Assembly: GCF_030682845.1 (NCBI RefSeq)
Contig: NZ_JAUXNK010000075.1
Coordinates: forward strand, 119,904 to 183,903
Reading direction: 5' to 3'
Origin: Methanolobus sp.
GTDB taxonomy: Archaea; Halobacteriota; Methanosarcinia; Methanosarcinales; Methanosarcinaceae
Length of the DNA stretch: 64,000 nucleotides
The notes beneath the pieces are model-generated. The model was given only the letters and a program-made list of their open reading frames with translations. It was not told the DNA's origin and searched no databases. The translations under genes and the position numbers were made by a program. Shown here piece by piece: positions 25,634 through 34,312 of this stretch (its first letter is position 1; each line of letters starts with the position of its first letter).

Positions 25634-27220
25634 ATGAAGAAATGGTTAGTGTTGATTACTCTTTCAATGGCGATGTTCATCATAGTCATTGACACGACGA
25701 TAATGAATGTGTCGATATCGGCTTTGATAGTAGATCTGGATACCAGTGTGAGAGGTATCCAGAGTGCTATCTCGCTCTATGCTCTGGTCATGGCATCCTT
25801 TATACTCATAGGTGGTAAACTTGGGGACATCCTGGGCAAGAAAAGAACTTTTTTGATTGGCTCAGTTCTTTTTGGTATAGGCACTTTCACGGCTTCCATA
25901 AGCCCCAGTCTGGGTGTTTTAGTCATTGGCTGGTCTGTTTTCGAGGGTTTGGGTTCGGCGCTGATGCTTCCCAATATCCAGACACTACTGAGAGACGAGT
26001 ATCAGGGAAAAGACCTGGCTTTTGCCTATAGCATAGTCAGCGCTATCGGTGCAGTAGCAGTGGCCGTAGGACCCATCGTAGGTGGTTTTCTGACGACCTT
26101 TTATACATGGCGCTGGGCTTTCCTCGGGCAAGTGTTGATAGTGATTACAGTGCTAGTGCTCAGTCGCAGCATCGAAGCCGATGTGCCCCTCCCAAGGAAG
26201 CCGAAGTTCGATTTTGCAGGGGCATTTCTATCAGTTCTGGGCTTGTTTTCCATTGTCATGGGTATTTTGCTGGGACAGACCTACGGATTCTGGCTGGCCA
26301 AGCAGCCGCTGGTGATCGGATCATGGGAAATAGCTCCCTTCGGTCTCTCCGTAACCCCTATCCTGATAGGGCTGGGTGCATTATTGATAATGTTATTGTT
26401 CAGGTGGGAAAAGCGGCAGGAAGAAACAGGTGGTGATGGCCTGTTCAAACCATCGCTCTTCAGCACCCAGGGACTTACGCCGGGATTCATTGTCCGTAAT
26501 CTCCATATGGCCATTATGGCAGCCTTCCTTTTTACATTCCCGCTGTTGCTGCAGCTGACATTCGAGTTCTCTGCCTTACAGACAGGGTTTGCCCTTCTTC
26601 CCTTTTCGATAGTTGTACTGATATCTGCCATAATCGGAGCCAAACTAACGGGCCGGTTCATTGCAAAGCGCATTATACAGGCAGGATTCCTGCTGGCCAT
26701 CCTCGGCCTGGGAATAGTTGCATGGGCGGTTAAGCCTGATGTGCAACCTTCCGATATGAGCCTGGGGGTGGTATTCGGCGCAGGCGTGGGATTGATAGCT
26801 TCCCAGATACTGAACCTTATTTTCTCCTCGGTAGATGAGAAGGACACTCCTGAGACCTCAGGTCTGAACGGCACCTTCGAGCAGCTTGGTAATTCAATAG
26901 GCGTGGCCCTGGTGGGTACTATTATGCTGAGCACACTGCTTATCGGTTTGCAGATGAGCATTGAGGAAAGCACTGAGATTCCTGAGGAATATAAGCCTGA
27001 ACTGCTTGCGGCTGTGGAAAGTAGTGTAGAGCTGGTTTCGGACACCCAGCTACAGTCGACGCTGGAAGCATCAGGTGCTGATGCTGCAATGCAGGCAGAG
27101 CTCATGGATATTTATGCTCAGAACCGAACGAAGGCCTTTAAAATAGGGATTATCTTCCTGATCTTCCTGGCCATGGTGGGCCTGGTGTCCACCGTCGGGT
27201 TATCGAACAGGAAGCTCTGA
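25634..27220 (+). CDS. MFS multidrug exporter, DHA2 (14-helix) family
   Basis: The 528-residue protein has about 14 hydrophobic helices. It shows the MFS loop 2-3 motif GGKLGDILGKKRTFLIG, the early IDTTIMNVSISAL of EmrB/QacA-type drug-proton antiporters, and SAIGAVAVAVGPIVGGFLTTFYTWRWAF (motif C region plus the RWAF loop). It probably exports small toxic compounds using the proton gradient. An extended frame from 25526 adds 36 atypical residues, so the ATG at 25634, preceded by GGGGATTAGG, is chosen. No partner gene is adjacent. Confidence 0.9.
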   Translation: MKKWLVLITLSMAMFIIVIDTTIMNVSISALIVDLDTSVRGIQSAISLYALVMASFILIGGKLGDILGKKRTFLIGSVLFGIGTFTASISPSLGVLVIGWSVFEGLGSALMLPNIQTLLRDEYQGKDLAFAYSIVSAIGAVAVAVGPIVGGFLTTFYTWRWAFLGQVLIVITVLVLSRSIEADVPLPRKPKFDFAGAFLSVLGLFSIVMGILLGQTYGFWLAKQPLVIGSWEIAPFGLSVTPILIGLGALLIMLLFRWEKRQEETGGDGLFKPSLFSTQGLTPGFIVRNLHMAIMAAFLFTFPLLLQLTFEFSALQTGFALLPFSIVVLISAIIGAKLTGRFIAKRIIQAGFLLAILGLGIVAWAVKPDVQPSDMSLGVVFGAGVGLIASQILNLIFSSVDEKDTPETSGLNGTFEQLGNSIGVALVGTIMLSTLLIGLQMSIEESTEIPEEYKPELLAAVESSVELVSDTQLQSTLEASGADAAMQAELMDIYAQNRTKAFKIGIIFLIFLAMVGLVSTVGLSNRKL

Positions 27221-27257
27221 GGATTAAATGTGAGGATGCCCAAGAAGAAAGGCATAA

Positions 27258-28298
27258 TCATTTGTTTTTGCTCTCTCCTATAAGCTCAGCTATCCAGTGT
27301 GTGTCTTCAAAACTTCCCAGGACGGTCCGCACCACCATTGTAAGAGGAGTGCTTATGAGTGCTCCTGCAGGCCCTAACACGAAACCCCAGTATATAAGGG
27401 ACAGGAATACGACAGATGGCGATAATTCCAGTCCCTTCCCTGCAAGTGAGGGGAACAGGAGGTTCTCAGAAAGACCGTTTACGATCAATATGGCCACTAC
27501 AATAACCAGAGCACCCAGGGGGCCATGCTGCAAAAGCGCAAGGATCGCCGGAGGGATAACGGCTAGTGTCAGGCCTATATATGGGATATAGCCTAGCAGG
27601 AATGCCAAAAAACCCCAAAGGAAGGCAAATTCAATATTTGCGATGAGCAGAATGATAGTAGTTCCAATGCCCATCACAAGATTGGTTTTTGTACGTATCA
27701 CCGCATAGTCCATTACCTGGCCGCCTAAATTCTTGATGTTTACTGCAAGTGTAAAACGCTCTTCGACTTCTCTTTGGACCTTCTCCGAAATTCCTATGGC
27801 ATCTAACAACAGGAACGCAGTTGTGATTATTATGAGACCGATTGTTGTTGCAGCACTTACAGTTCCTGAAAATATCGATGCCAGAGAAGCCAGCAGGAAA
27901 ATTCCCACGTCGCGGGCGATAGACCCCAGGGAGATATCAAGATTCTCTATGTATGGAATGTATTCCATAAGGCTGTCAACTCTCTCTGCCAGGTTGCTCT
28001 GGTAAGCAGGGGTCAGTTCATTGAACTGCAGTATAGCACTGACTGTAAGGATGCTGACAACCACAACGATCACCAGGAACAGCAGGATGACAAGGGCGAT
28101 ACTGATCACAGGATGTACTCCTCTTTTCTGGAGCTTGTATATCAAAGGAGCAAATATGAGTGTTGCAAAGAGTGAGAACAGGATGGGTATCAATATTGGT
28201 GCGATCGCCCGCATTCCAATTGTCAGAAGTACCACGGCAACTATAATGAATAGAAGCTTTGCGGGCGCGGAAAATGTGTCAGTTTGTAAATTTCTCAT
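27258..28298 (-). CDS. AI-2E family (PerM-like) permease
   Basis: The 346-residue membrane protein has the AI-2E/PerM layout: two or three N-terminal helices, a soluble amphipathic middle (about 95-150), then helices with the characteristic FLWGFLAFLLGYIPYIGLTLAVIPPAILALLQHGP and a C-terminal PSLAGKGLELSPSVVFLSLIYWGFVLGPAGALISTPL. Family members export signals or ions; a sodium/proton antiport role is known for some. The ATG at 28298 is preferred since AGAGGT is 6 nt upstream, with another ATG at 28304. Confidence 0.85.
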   Translation of the reverse strand: MRNLQTDTFSAPAKLLFIIVAVVLLTIGMRAIAPILIPILFSLFATLIFAPLIYKLQKRGVHPVISIALVILLFLVIVVVVSILTVSAILQFNELTPAYQSNLAERVDSLMEYIPYIENLDISLGSIARDVGIFLLASLASIFSGTVSAATTIGLIIITTAFLLLDAIGISEKVQREVEERFTLAVNIKNLGGQVMDYAVIRTKTNLVMGIGTTIILLIANIEFAFLWGFLAFLLGYIPYIGLTLAVIPPAILALLQHGPLGALVIVVAILIVNGLSENLLFPSLAGKGLELSPSVVFLSLIYWGFVLGPAGALISTPLTMVVRTVLGSFEDTHWIAELIGESKNK

Positions 28299-28399
28299 GC
28301 ACATACCTCTTGGATATTCATTAATATCTATTATCTATATACTTTATTATATAAGTCCCGATCTACCTGTTTTCCATCCATTTTGCAAGAACCCGCACA

Positions 28400-28915
28400 T
28401 CATTTGTAAGCCATGTAGATTGCCACAACTCCCTCCAGAATAAGCAAACCAGCTGTGATCCATAACAAAAATTGAGCGCCCACTATTACATTCGTTGCCA
28501 GGGTTACCCCTATTATTATACTGATGATTCCGAAAGCTCCGATGCCCCAGCCCTCACCACCAAAAGCAGCGATCAGGGATGTGATGCCTATGACTATACC
28601 CATGATCCCAAGAATGAACACAAGGGTTGCAGGCAAGATAAGGGCGCTCTGCAAAGGGTGCTGCAAGACCAGGATACCTGCAAGTACACCAATAACACCA
28701 CTAAGGAGTTTCCATATCCATTGAGACCTGTTCTGGAAAATGCCAAGTATAAGGAATAGTCCCTGTATAAGCCACCAGAGACCAATAAGCAATGTGATCA
28801 CGGTCAGGGTGGCTCCTGTCCATGTCAGCAACATTACTCCAAATATGAGGGAGGTTATACCTCCCAATAGCAGAGCCTGATTGTTTATATTATATTCATC
28901 GATTGTAGTTTCCAT
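28400..28915 (-). CDS. DUF308 (HdeD-like) membrane protein 1
   Basis: The 171-residue protein has six transmembrane helices in the repeated DUF308 arrangement, with conserved GLWWLIQGLFLILGIFQNRSQWIWKLLSGVIGVLAGILVLQHP in the middle (only the pattern is given here). HdeD of enteric bacteria belongs to acid-stress islands, but the molecular function is unknown. It is clearly paralogous to the protein coded at 29185-29700. Its promoter carries one of three copies of a 26-nt inverted repeat, so stress-type regulation is inferred. Confidence 0.85.
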   Translation of the reverse strand: METTIDEYNINNQALLLGGITSLIFGVMLLTWTGATLTVITLLIGLWWLIQGLFLILGIFQNRSQWIWKLLSGVIGVLAGILVLQHPLQSALILPATLVFILGIMGIVIGITSLIAAFGGEGWGIGAFGIISIIIGVTLATNVIVGAQFLLWITAGLLILEGVVAIYMAYK

Positions 28916-29184
28916 TCCACTCCCCCTTGAAAATTCGATTTTACCCCTTTCTGATAATCCATATCTGTGTTCTTCTTATTCTTTCTCAAGAAAGTCGAGA
29001 TATTAGGTCAATTATCTTCGATAGCATCCTGTTTTTATCCGTCTTCTTATCTGTTTCTATATCTCTTTTAAAAGAATTATAAATTACTTGAAACTATGAG
29101 CAGAAACAGAGTTCCGTTTGTATCTTCCTGCATCTACCCACTTCTATCATGCGCTTCTATGGGTGTTAGTTTTTGTAGACCGGT
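28916..29184. other. Intergenic leader and promoter region of DUF308 gene 1
   Basis: The region holds about 135 nt of untranslated leader, a TATA box on the minus strand near 29076-29084 and the inverted repeat at 29090-29115. No credible gene is seen; the plus-strand frame starting at 29096 is mainly antisense to the second DUF308 gene. Confidence 0.5.
29076..29115 (-). promoter_or_regulatory. Promoter with 26-nt inverted-repeat element, copy 1
   Basis: On the minus strand GGAACT...AGTTTC (29090-29115, arms six bases with one mismatch) is followed 7 nt later by a TTTATAAT TATA box and then by TTTTAAAAGAGATA. The same arrangement is found at 30079-30119 and, with a changed arm, at 39391-39429. 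The position just upstream of TATA suggests an activator or BRE-proximal operator. Confidence 0.6.
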
Positions 29185-29700
29185 TTACTTATACGCCCAG
29201 TATATAGTGCTGATTCCCGATATGATCATCAGGAAAGCTGTTCCAAATAGAAGTACCACTCCACCTATAAGGACATTGAATATTAACAGCAGTCCGATTA
29301 TGATGCTTACAATCCCCAATATCCCGGTCCCCCATCCATCTCCCACTAGGGCAGCAATCACAGCTAGAATGCCCATGCTCATACCCAGTATCCCTAAAAC
29401 TAGTGTCAGGGTGATTGTACCAATCACAGGGATCAGAAGTGGATGTTGAAGAACAAGAATACCTGCAAATATGCCAATAAGGCCTCCAGTCAATTTCCAG
29501 ATCCACTTGGACCGGTCAATGAAAATGGAGAATATCATGAATATTCCCTGGACCAGCCACCAGAGACCGACCAGCATCATGATCGCAGATAGAGTCGCTC
29601 CAGGCCATGTAAGTAACAAAATACCAAATATAATGGAGGCAATCCCTCCCAGCACGGCTTCCTGGCTATTCACTTTCTGTATATAGTCTGCATTTGACAT
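29185..29700 (-). CDS. DUF308 (HdeD-like) membrane protein 2
   Basis: The second 171-residue, six-helix DUF308 protein shares with its neighbour the residues GGIASIIFGILLLTWPGATL, GLWWLVQGIFMIF, WIWKLTGG and GILVLQHPLL, so the two arose by tandem duplication. A local AT-rich box (TATAGTTAATATAAA on the minus strand) precedes it, and the inverted-repeat promoter copy at 30079-30119 lies about 380 nt upstream and may also reach it. The function is unknown; a stress or envelope role is inferred. Confidence 0.85.
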   Translation of the reverse strand: MSNADYIQKVNSQEAVLGGIASIIFGILLLTWPGATLSAIMMLVGLWWLVQGIFMIFSIFIDRSKWIWKLTGGLIGIFAGILVLQHPLLIPVIGTITLTLVLGILGMSMGILAVIAALVGDGWGTGILGIVSIIIGLLLIFNVLIGGVVLLFGTAFLMIISGISTIYWAYK

Positions 29701-29885
29701 TCATTTACCCCACAATTTATATTAACTATACTTAGATTTGATATTCTGGCAACATATGTATGATATCGGAAGAAGATGCAAGTTTGTGTTCTTTCATTGA
29801 GACTATCTTACGTTGTCAGGCGATATCCCTGGAATGCTCCCTCCAGGAAAAGCAAAAATGGAAAGGGAAGAATTCCTGTTCGCTA

Positions 29886-29969
29886 TCACTTTACCGACCT
29901 GATTATATCTTCCAGGTAATCCACAAGTACACCCAGCAATGCTCCTCCATAACCCAAAAGGCGCCACAT
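29886..29969 (-). CDS. Possible 27-residue hydrophobic peptide
   Basis: On the minus strand a frame starting MWRLLGYGGALLGVLVDYL encodes 27 residues with one hydrophobic stretch and a charged end (EDIIRSVK). It is the first such frame about 90 nt downstream of the start expected for the 30079-30119 promoter. No homologue is recognised and chance is not excluded. Confidence 0.22.
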   Translation of the reverse strand: MWRLLGYGGALLGVLVDYLEDIIRSVK

Positions 29970-30078
29970 CTGCCTGAATTGCACCAAGGGAGGATCTGAC
30001 CCCCAAAAACCCTCATTCCTAATGCAAGACCTCTGTTTTTTTCAGTAGTTTACTATAATTCATTATCTCTCTTAAAAG

Positions 30079-30119
30079 ACTTATAAGTTTAATGGAACTA
30101 TAAGCAGAAGTAAAGTTCC
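30079..30119 (-). promoter_or_regulatory. Promoter with 26-nt inverted-repeat element, copy 2
   Basis: GGAACT (30094-30099) and AGTTCC (30114-30119) form a perfect 6-bp inverted repeat with a 14-nt centre. On the minus strand it is followed by the palindromic TATA-like ACTTATAAGT (30079-30088) and TTTTAAGAGAGATA. In the 24 nt covering the TATA box and the following bases, 21 match copy 1. Confidence 0.6.
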
Positions 30120-30196
30120 ATCGGCTTCTGAAGGCATATATCCATAAGAAGAACCGACTTCAGTAATTCCATGCTCCATCACTATGTAACATTGTG

Positions 30197-30365
30197 TCGA
30201 AAAGTCTAAATCTTACGATGCAAACAAGATTATGAGGATTTGTTTTTAGCTTGTATGTTACATTCATTGTAGGCGTGAACTCAGTTTGTTTTGTTCCTGC
30301 TTACATGCAGGCCATCTCATGAGGATTAGGTCATGAGGAAATGGCTGGGAGTTATAAATGTCTGA
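30197..30365 (+). pseudogene. Decayed copy of the MFS exporter leader and first codons
   Basis: The 14-mer TCGAAAAGTCTAAA (30197-30210), TTATGAGGATTTG, CTCAGTTT...TTGTTC, GAGGATTAGGT and then ATGAGGAAATGGCTGGGAGT align in order with the 5' region of the MFS gene at 25491-25660. The frame from 30333 reads MRKWLGVINV and stops at 30365; the MFS protein begins MKKWLVLIT. So only the leader and about nine codons of a former paralogue remain, or the segment now works as a leader-peptide control element for the overlapping gene at 30358. Confidence 0.5.
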
Positions 30366-30957
30366 AATAGCACTAGAGAAAAAGACTAAGATCCTCTACT
30401 GGGTCACACTCATAAGAGCAGGTCTTGCACTTACTCTGGGTCTTGCAGTGATATTTATTTTCCTGCCTGGAGAGCAAGTGCCAATGTTGGTAGACTTTAT
30501 GGGAATGTTCTGGTTAATGAACGGTATTATCATCCTGCGCTGGGGTATTCGAAGTAATGAAAAAAAAATAATTCCAATTTTAGCTGGCATCGTCGGTATC
30601 CTTACAGGTTCTATCGTGCTGATCGGTTGGCCGTTTCCCAGAGCATTAGGTATGTTTGTCTTGGGGACAGTGATCCTGATGACCGGCATTTTACGTGTGA
30701 TAGGTGGCTTTTCCATAGAAGAGAAAGAATTTTTTCAAAGGCCAAAGAGTGTCATATCCTTAGGCTTCTTTGAGATGGTTCTGGGCCTATTGCTGATGTA
30801 TATACGTGCCAAGGATGATTATAGATTATATCTGGTGGCAGGCCTGTGGGCCCTGTTTGGCTTCATTGTCCTTTTCAATGATGCTATGAAGCTGCGCCAG
30901 CAGCTTCGACAGCAAGACACCAATGATATCAATGCCGGACCTGGCCAGATAAATTAG
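30358..30957 (+). CDS. DUF308-like membrane protein 3
   Basis: The 199-residue protein has six hydrophobic helices in the HdeD/DUF308 style (FMGMFWLMNGIIILRWGI, IIPILAGIVGILTGSIVLIGWP, FVLGTVILMTGILRVIGGF) and a longer hydrophilic tail with repeated RQQ/QQD. It is more distant from the two neighbouring DUF308 paralogues than they are from each other. Its ATG lies inside a 10-codon upstream ORF derived from an MFS gene copy, so its translation may be coupled to that ORF. The function is unknown. Confidence 0.75.
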   Translation: MSEIALEKKTKILYWVTLIRAGLALTLGLAVIFIFLPGEQVPMLVDFMGMFWLMNGIIILRWGIRSNEKKIIPILAGIVGILTGSIVLIGWPFPRALGMFVLGTVILMTGILRVIGGFSIEEKEFFQRPKSVISLGFFEMVLGLLLMYIRAKDDYRLYLVAGLWALFGFIVLFNDAMKLRQQLRQQDTNDINAGPGQIN

Positions 30958-30979
30958 AATTAATGATGCACTTATTTCC

Positions 30980-32113
30980 TCAGGGAACGAACCTGTTATC
31001 TTCAGGATTGGCGAAGTAGACTACCAGATCCGAGGACGGCATGGCAATCTTTTTGTTTATGAGGGCTTTGTATACGGCAGTGTTAAGCCTGTCCTCAGAG
31101 ATGCGGATTTCCACATAATTCTCTATCCAGCACCTAATCCTGAACTTAACCCCCGACTCGGTGAATTCGAGAAGCAAAGCCTGTACAGGTTTCTCCTGCA
31201 TGAGCCACTTCTCTTTTTTCAGGGCATCCAGGATGAGATCGCGTAAGTACTCTATGTCCGGTCCATAGGATATTATCACATCAGTCTCAACGCGGAACAT
31301 CTTTTCAGGTATTGAATAGTTTGTGACCATGTCTGTGCCGATTATTGAGTTGGGAATTACTACAAGCCGGTTATCTCTGGTCAGGATACGTGTTGACCGC
31401 CAGCCAATCTCTATCACATCACCCCATGTATCAAGTTGTTCTATCCTTATACGGTCTCCAATCCTGAAGGGACGGTCGATAAGGAGCATAATTCCTGTGA
31501 TGATATTGCTGATGGTTTCCTTGGCAGCAAAGCCCACTATGACGCCACCTATTCCCAGCGCAGCAAGCATCGCAGTCAATGCGGTCTCGTTGATCTCTAA
31601 ATAGTCAAGGAGTATAAGGAGAGCAAAAAAAGATACTGTAACCATAAGGATATTTCGTATGGAGTAGATCAAGCGCTTGTCAATAGCCCCGCGATCTCTC
31701 AGCGGTACTTTTGAAAGGTACCAGTTAGAAACAATCGATATCATACGATAGCTCATATGGAGCCCGACGATCCAATATATAACAAAGAAAATATCATCCG
31801 TGAACTTCCCATAGGTTCCAAGGTATTCCCCCAGCAATCGGATTATCGCCTGAGTACCAAGAAGGATGATTATTATCAGCAGAAAGCTCTCAAAAAGGTG
31901 GAGGATCCTGTCGTCCAGTTCTGATTCGGTCTTTCTGATCCTGGACCAGAACAGATGCTTCAGTATTAACCGGCTTGCCAGTATAGCACTTGCAGTGAGT
32001 ACGATTATAGCGGTAATTCTGAGGAGTACACTCCCGGTTGTCAGCACGGTATCAGTTGCTATCAACGATATAGTTCCTCCATTTATGATGATATATCCTT
32101 GCAACGTTTTCAA
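30980..32113 (-). CDS. mscS: Small-conductance mechanosensitive channel, MscS family
   Basis: The 377-residue protein has four or so N-terminal membrane helices, a pore-lining helix with Ala/Gly pattern (ALTAMLAALGIGGVIVGFAAKETISNIITGI), the following beta domain (RIGDRIRIEQLDTWGDVIEIGWRSTRIL) and a C-terminal alpha/beta domain. It opens under membrane tension and releases osmolytes. The gene lies 20 nt downstream of the antiporter gene, so they are likely cotranscribed as an osmotic and ion homeostasis pair. Confidence 0.92.
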   Translation of the reverse strand: MKTLQGYIIINGGTISLIATDTVLTTGSVLLRITAIIVLTASAILASRLILKHLFWSRIRKTESELDDRILHLFESFLLIIIILLGTQAIIRLLGEYLGTYGKFTDDIFFVIYWIVGLHMSYRMISIVSNWYLSKVPLRDRGAIDKRLIYSIRNILMVTVSFFALLILLDYLEINETALTAMLAALGIGGVIVGFAAKETISNIITGIMLLIDRPFRIGDRIRIEQLDTWGDVIEIGWRSTRILTRDNRLVVIPNSIIGTDMVTNYSIPEKMFRVETDVIISYGPDIEYLRDLILDALKKEKWLMQEKPVQALLLEFTESGVKFRIRCWIENYVEIRISEDRLNTAVYKALINKKIAMPSSDLVVYFANPEDNRFVP

Positions 32114-32133
32114 TGAAACTCATGATTTAAGTT

Positions 32134-33411
32134 CTAAACAGTGCCAGTTTCCAAAAGTGCTGGCAATTCTTCAACATCTTCTTTTTCCGGAGCATCCGGC
32201 GGGAGCGTCGCTACTATCCGGGCGTACCAGTTGCTTGCAGGACCCGAGGTGATCCCATGTGCAAAGACGCTTATAATGACTGTTGTTATTACAGCCAAGC
32301 CTATGGTTCCCGAAACTTTTATCCCTTCAAGTCTTTCAATGGCGATGAGCATAAGGACAATAGATGCAAGACCCCTCGGACCAAACCAGCCAATGAACAG
32401 GCCAGTCCTAATGTCAAGATGGCTTCCAATAAGCGAGATAACTACAGGGACCATGCGAACGACCGTAAGGCTAAGCACGGCATATGCGAATATTTTCAGG
32501 TTTACAAGGGGAAGATACTCTACCGACATGACTCCCAGGATAAATAAGACAGCAAGGCTAAGTGTATTCCCTTCGGCTTTTGGAAGGATCACTTCCTCCT
32601 CGGTAAGTTTCCTTGCTGTCGTCCTTGTTGCAAGGCCTGCAGCGAAAGCTGCAACGAATCCACTTCCTCCTATATATTCTGCCACAATCCAGGAGATTAG
32701 GGCCAATGTTAAAAATCCAGTCCTATAGTATATCTCTGACATCGACCCGCTCATAAAGGCCCTGCTGAACAACCATCCCCCAACAAGGCCGATGACTATA
32801 CCAACAATTATCCCAAATCCTATCTGTTCAAGTGCGATGGTAAGGAATGTTCCCAGGGGCTTGTTCATTTCCTCAACTGTTTCAAGCGCAATGACAAAAA
32901 TGAATAATGGCATGACAGCACCGTCATTAAGCCCGCTTTCAATGATCAGGCCCTTTCGGACCAGAGTCGGTACCTTACGTTCTTCCACCACCTTCTGAGC
33001 AAGAGCTGCATCTGTAGTAGCAAGAATGACTCCGAGCAATGCTGCCTCTGTAAAGGTGATGTCAGGAAAAAGCAGAGTTGCAAACGCTGTTCCCAGACAG
33101 ATCGTAAGTGGAAGTCCAAAAAAGAGCAGTCGTGATGAAAGCCGCTCTTTCAGAAACAGCGAGTGTAACCCTATTGCTGATGCATCGGAGAAAAAGGTAA
33201 GCACCAGTGCAACCTTGATTATCCCCAGAACGAGTCCGCTTTTAGGAGAAAGGGATATCAGATCAAGCCCTATGGGACTAAGAAGCATTCCTGCTGCAAG
33301 GAACATCATCTGGGCAGTAACAACTGTCCCGGCAATCTTCCTGGAAAACAGGCCAAAAACAAATAATAGTGTTCCGAATATCAGGACAAAGGTCGTAAGT
33401 TCATTTGCCAT
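32134..33411 (-). CDS. Cation:proton antiporter, CPA1/NhaP-like
   Basis: The 425-residue protein has about 12 membrane helices and the CPA signature VILATTDAALAQKVVEERKVP and GLIIESGLNDGAVMPLFIF (Asp pair region), plus FIGWFGPRGLASIVLMLIA near the end. It probably exchanges Na+ or K+ for protons. The ATG at 33411 is chosen because the first helix begins there; a TTG 14 codons upstream gives a polar extension. The downstream mscS is 20 nt away. Confidence 0.88.
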   Translation of the reverse strand: MANELTTFVLIFGTLLFVFGLFSRKIAGTVVTAQMMFLAAGMLLSPIGLDLISLSPKSGLVLGIIKVALVLTFFSDASAIGLHSLFLKERLSSRLLFFGLPLTICLGTAFATLLFPDITFTEAALLGVILATTDAALAQKVVEERKVPTLVRKGLIIESGLNDGAVMPLFIFVIALETVEEMNKPLGTFLTIALEQIGFGIIVGIVIGLVGGWLFSRAFMSGSMSEIYYRTGFLTLALISWIVAEYIGGSGFVAAFAAGLATRTTARKLTEEEVILPKAEGNTLSLAVLFILGVMSVEYLPLVNLKIFAYAVLSLTVVRMVPVVISLIGSHLDIRTGLFIGWFGPRGLASIVLMLIAIERLEGIKVSGTIGLAVITTVIISVFAHGITSGPASNWYARIVATLPPDAPEKEDVEELPALLETGTV

Positions 33412-33559
33412 TGATTTACTCTGTTTCTTGTTAATCTGCCGAATATGATACAAACTTGTTCGGTGGCTTCTGAATGCAAAACACTTGCATTTACCTACTA
33501 TCCAGAAACTCTTGTCCTGAAATTTTGACGATCAACTCCTTCTTACTGATGAATCTTTT

Positions 33560-34276
33560 TCAAACCCCTGTAACTTCCGGATTTATATTTTCGATATCTT
33601 TTGCATGCTTTCCCATTTCCCCGCTTACGAACATCAAAAGGATAAGCCCAGCCAGACCAACTACCAGGATCATGACCATGACACCTATAAGGTCGTTGAA
33701 GTAGACTACAAAGAAAGCTACAACAAGTACCAGAAGCGACAGATTCGTTGCCTGTGTCATCAAAGGTATGAGGCCATTTGCTATCTCCTCGTAACGTGCA
33801 CGCACCAGCAGGGCAATAGCCAGCGGAATGAGCATCAAAAAGATGAGAGATCTGGCAATTGCCCAGGGGTCGACAGTGACTCCTGTAAGCAAGAATGGTA
33901 GAATGATAGGTACATACACTATGGTAACGACCATCAGAAGCACCATCATGCCAACTGCAAAGGCAGGATCTCCCTTTGCCACCTGGGCAAGTTTTGGAAG
34001 GAATGGAGCTCCTGCGGCAGTTCCTATAAGGACAAGTCCTATTGAAAGTCCCTCCGAGAGCGGTATAACAAATAAGATCAGGAGTGACAGGAGTGGCACT
34101 AGCACAAAGTTGGCTACCAGTGTCAGAATCAGCAGCCGTGTGTTCTTCAGAGGCTTGATGATCTGCTGCAGTGTGAGGGAGAACCCCATTGCGAGCATGC
34201 TGGTGAGTACGAAGATCACCGTTGCAAGGACTCCGATGGTCCCGAGGAATTCTGCAAAAGATACTGTCTCTACCAT
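33560..34276 (-). CDS. Short BASS-family (bile acid:sodium symporter-like) membrane protein
   Basis: The 238-residue protein has the fold of the N-terminal two thirds of BASS transporters: MGFSLTLQQIIKPLKN, ANFVLVPLLSLLIL and GLVLIGTAAGAPFLPKLAQVAKGDPAFAVGMMVLLMV. Usual members have about 290-330 residues with ten helices, so two helices appear to be missing; the end (KHAKDIENINPEVTGV) is polar. No continuation is seen in other frames of the 150 nt downstream. It may be a naturally short subtype or a truncated gene. It follows the sulfatase gene by 36 nt. Confidence 0.7.
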   Translation of the reverse strand: MVETVSFAEFLGTIGVLATVIFVLTSMLAMGFSLTLQQIIKPLKNTRLLILTLVANFVLVPLLSLLILFVIPLSEGLSIGLVLIGTAAGAPFLPKLAQVAKGDPAFAVGMMVLLMVVTIVYVPIILPFLLTGVTVDPWAIARSLIFLMLIPLAIALLVRARYEEIANGLIPLMTQATNLSLLVLVVAFFVVYFNDLIGVMVMILVVGLAGLILLMFVSGEMGKHAKDIENINPEVTGV

Positions 34277-34312
34277 GTCGCCACTTCTGTCCTCTCTTAA
34301 TTACTGAATGTA

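Larger units (their letters stand above)
29701..30357. other. Long intergenic region with promoter copy 2 and a decayed leader
   Basis: These 657 bases contain, from left to right, a local promoter for DUF308 gene 2, a possible 27-residue ORF on the minus strand (29886-29969), the minus-strand promoter with inverted repeat (30079-30119), and a plus-strand copy of the MFS leader (30197-30332) that ends in a short ORF overlapping the next gene. No full-length gene is seen. Confidence 0.55.

Noticed and set aside
26281..27105. 274-residue ORF on the minus strand
   Set aside because: It is antisense to the MFS exporter gene; such shadows arise from codon use in membrane proteins.
29760..29999. 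79-residue ORF on the plus strand in the large gap
   Set aside because: The translation looks random; the opposite strand holds a promoter and a more protein-like short frame.
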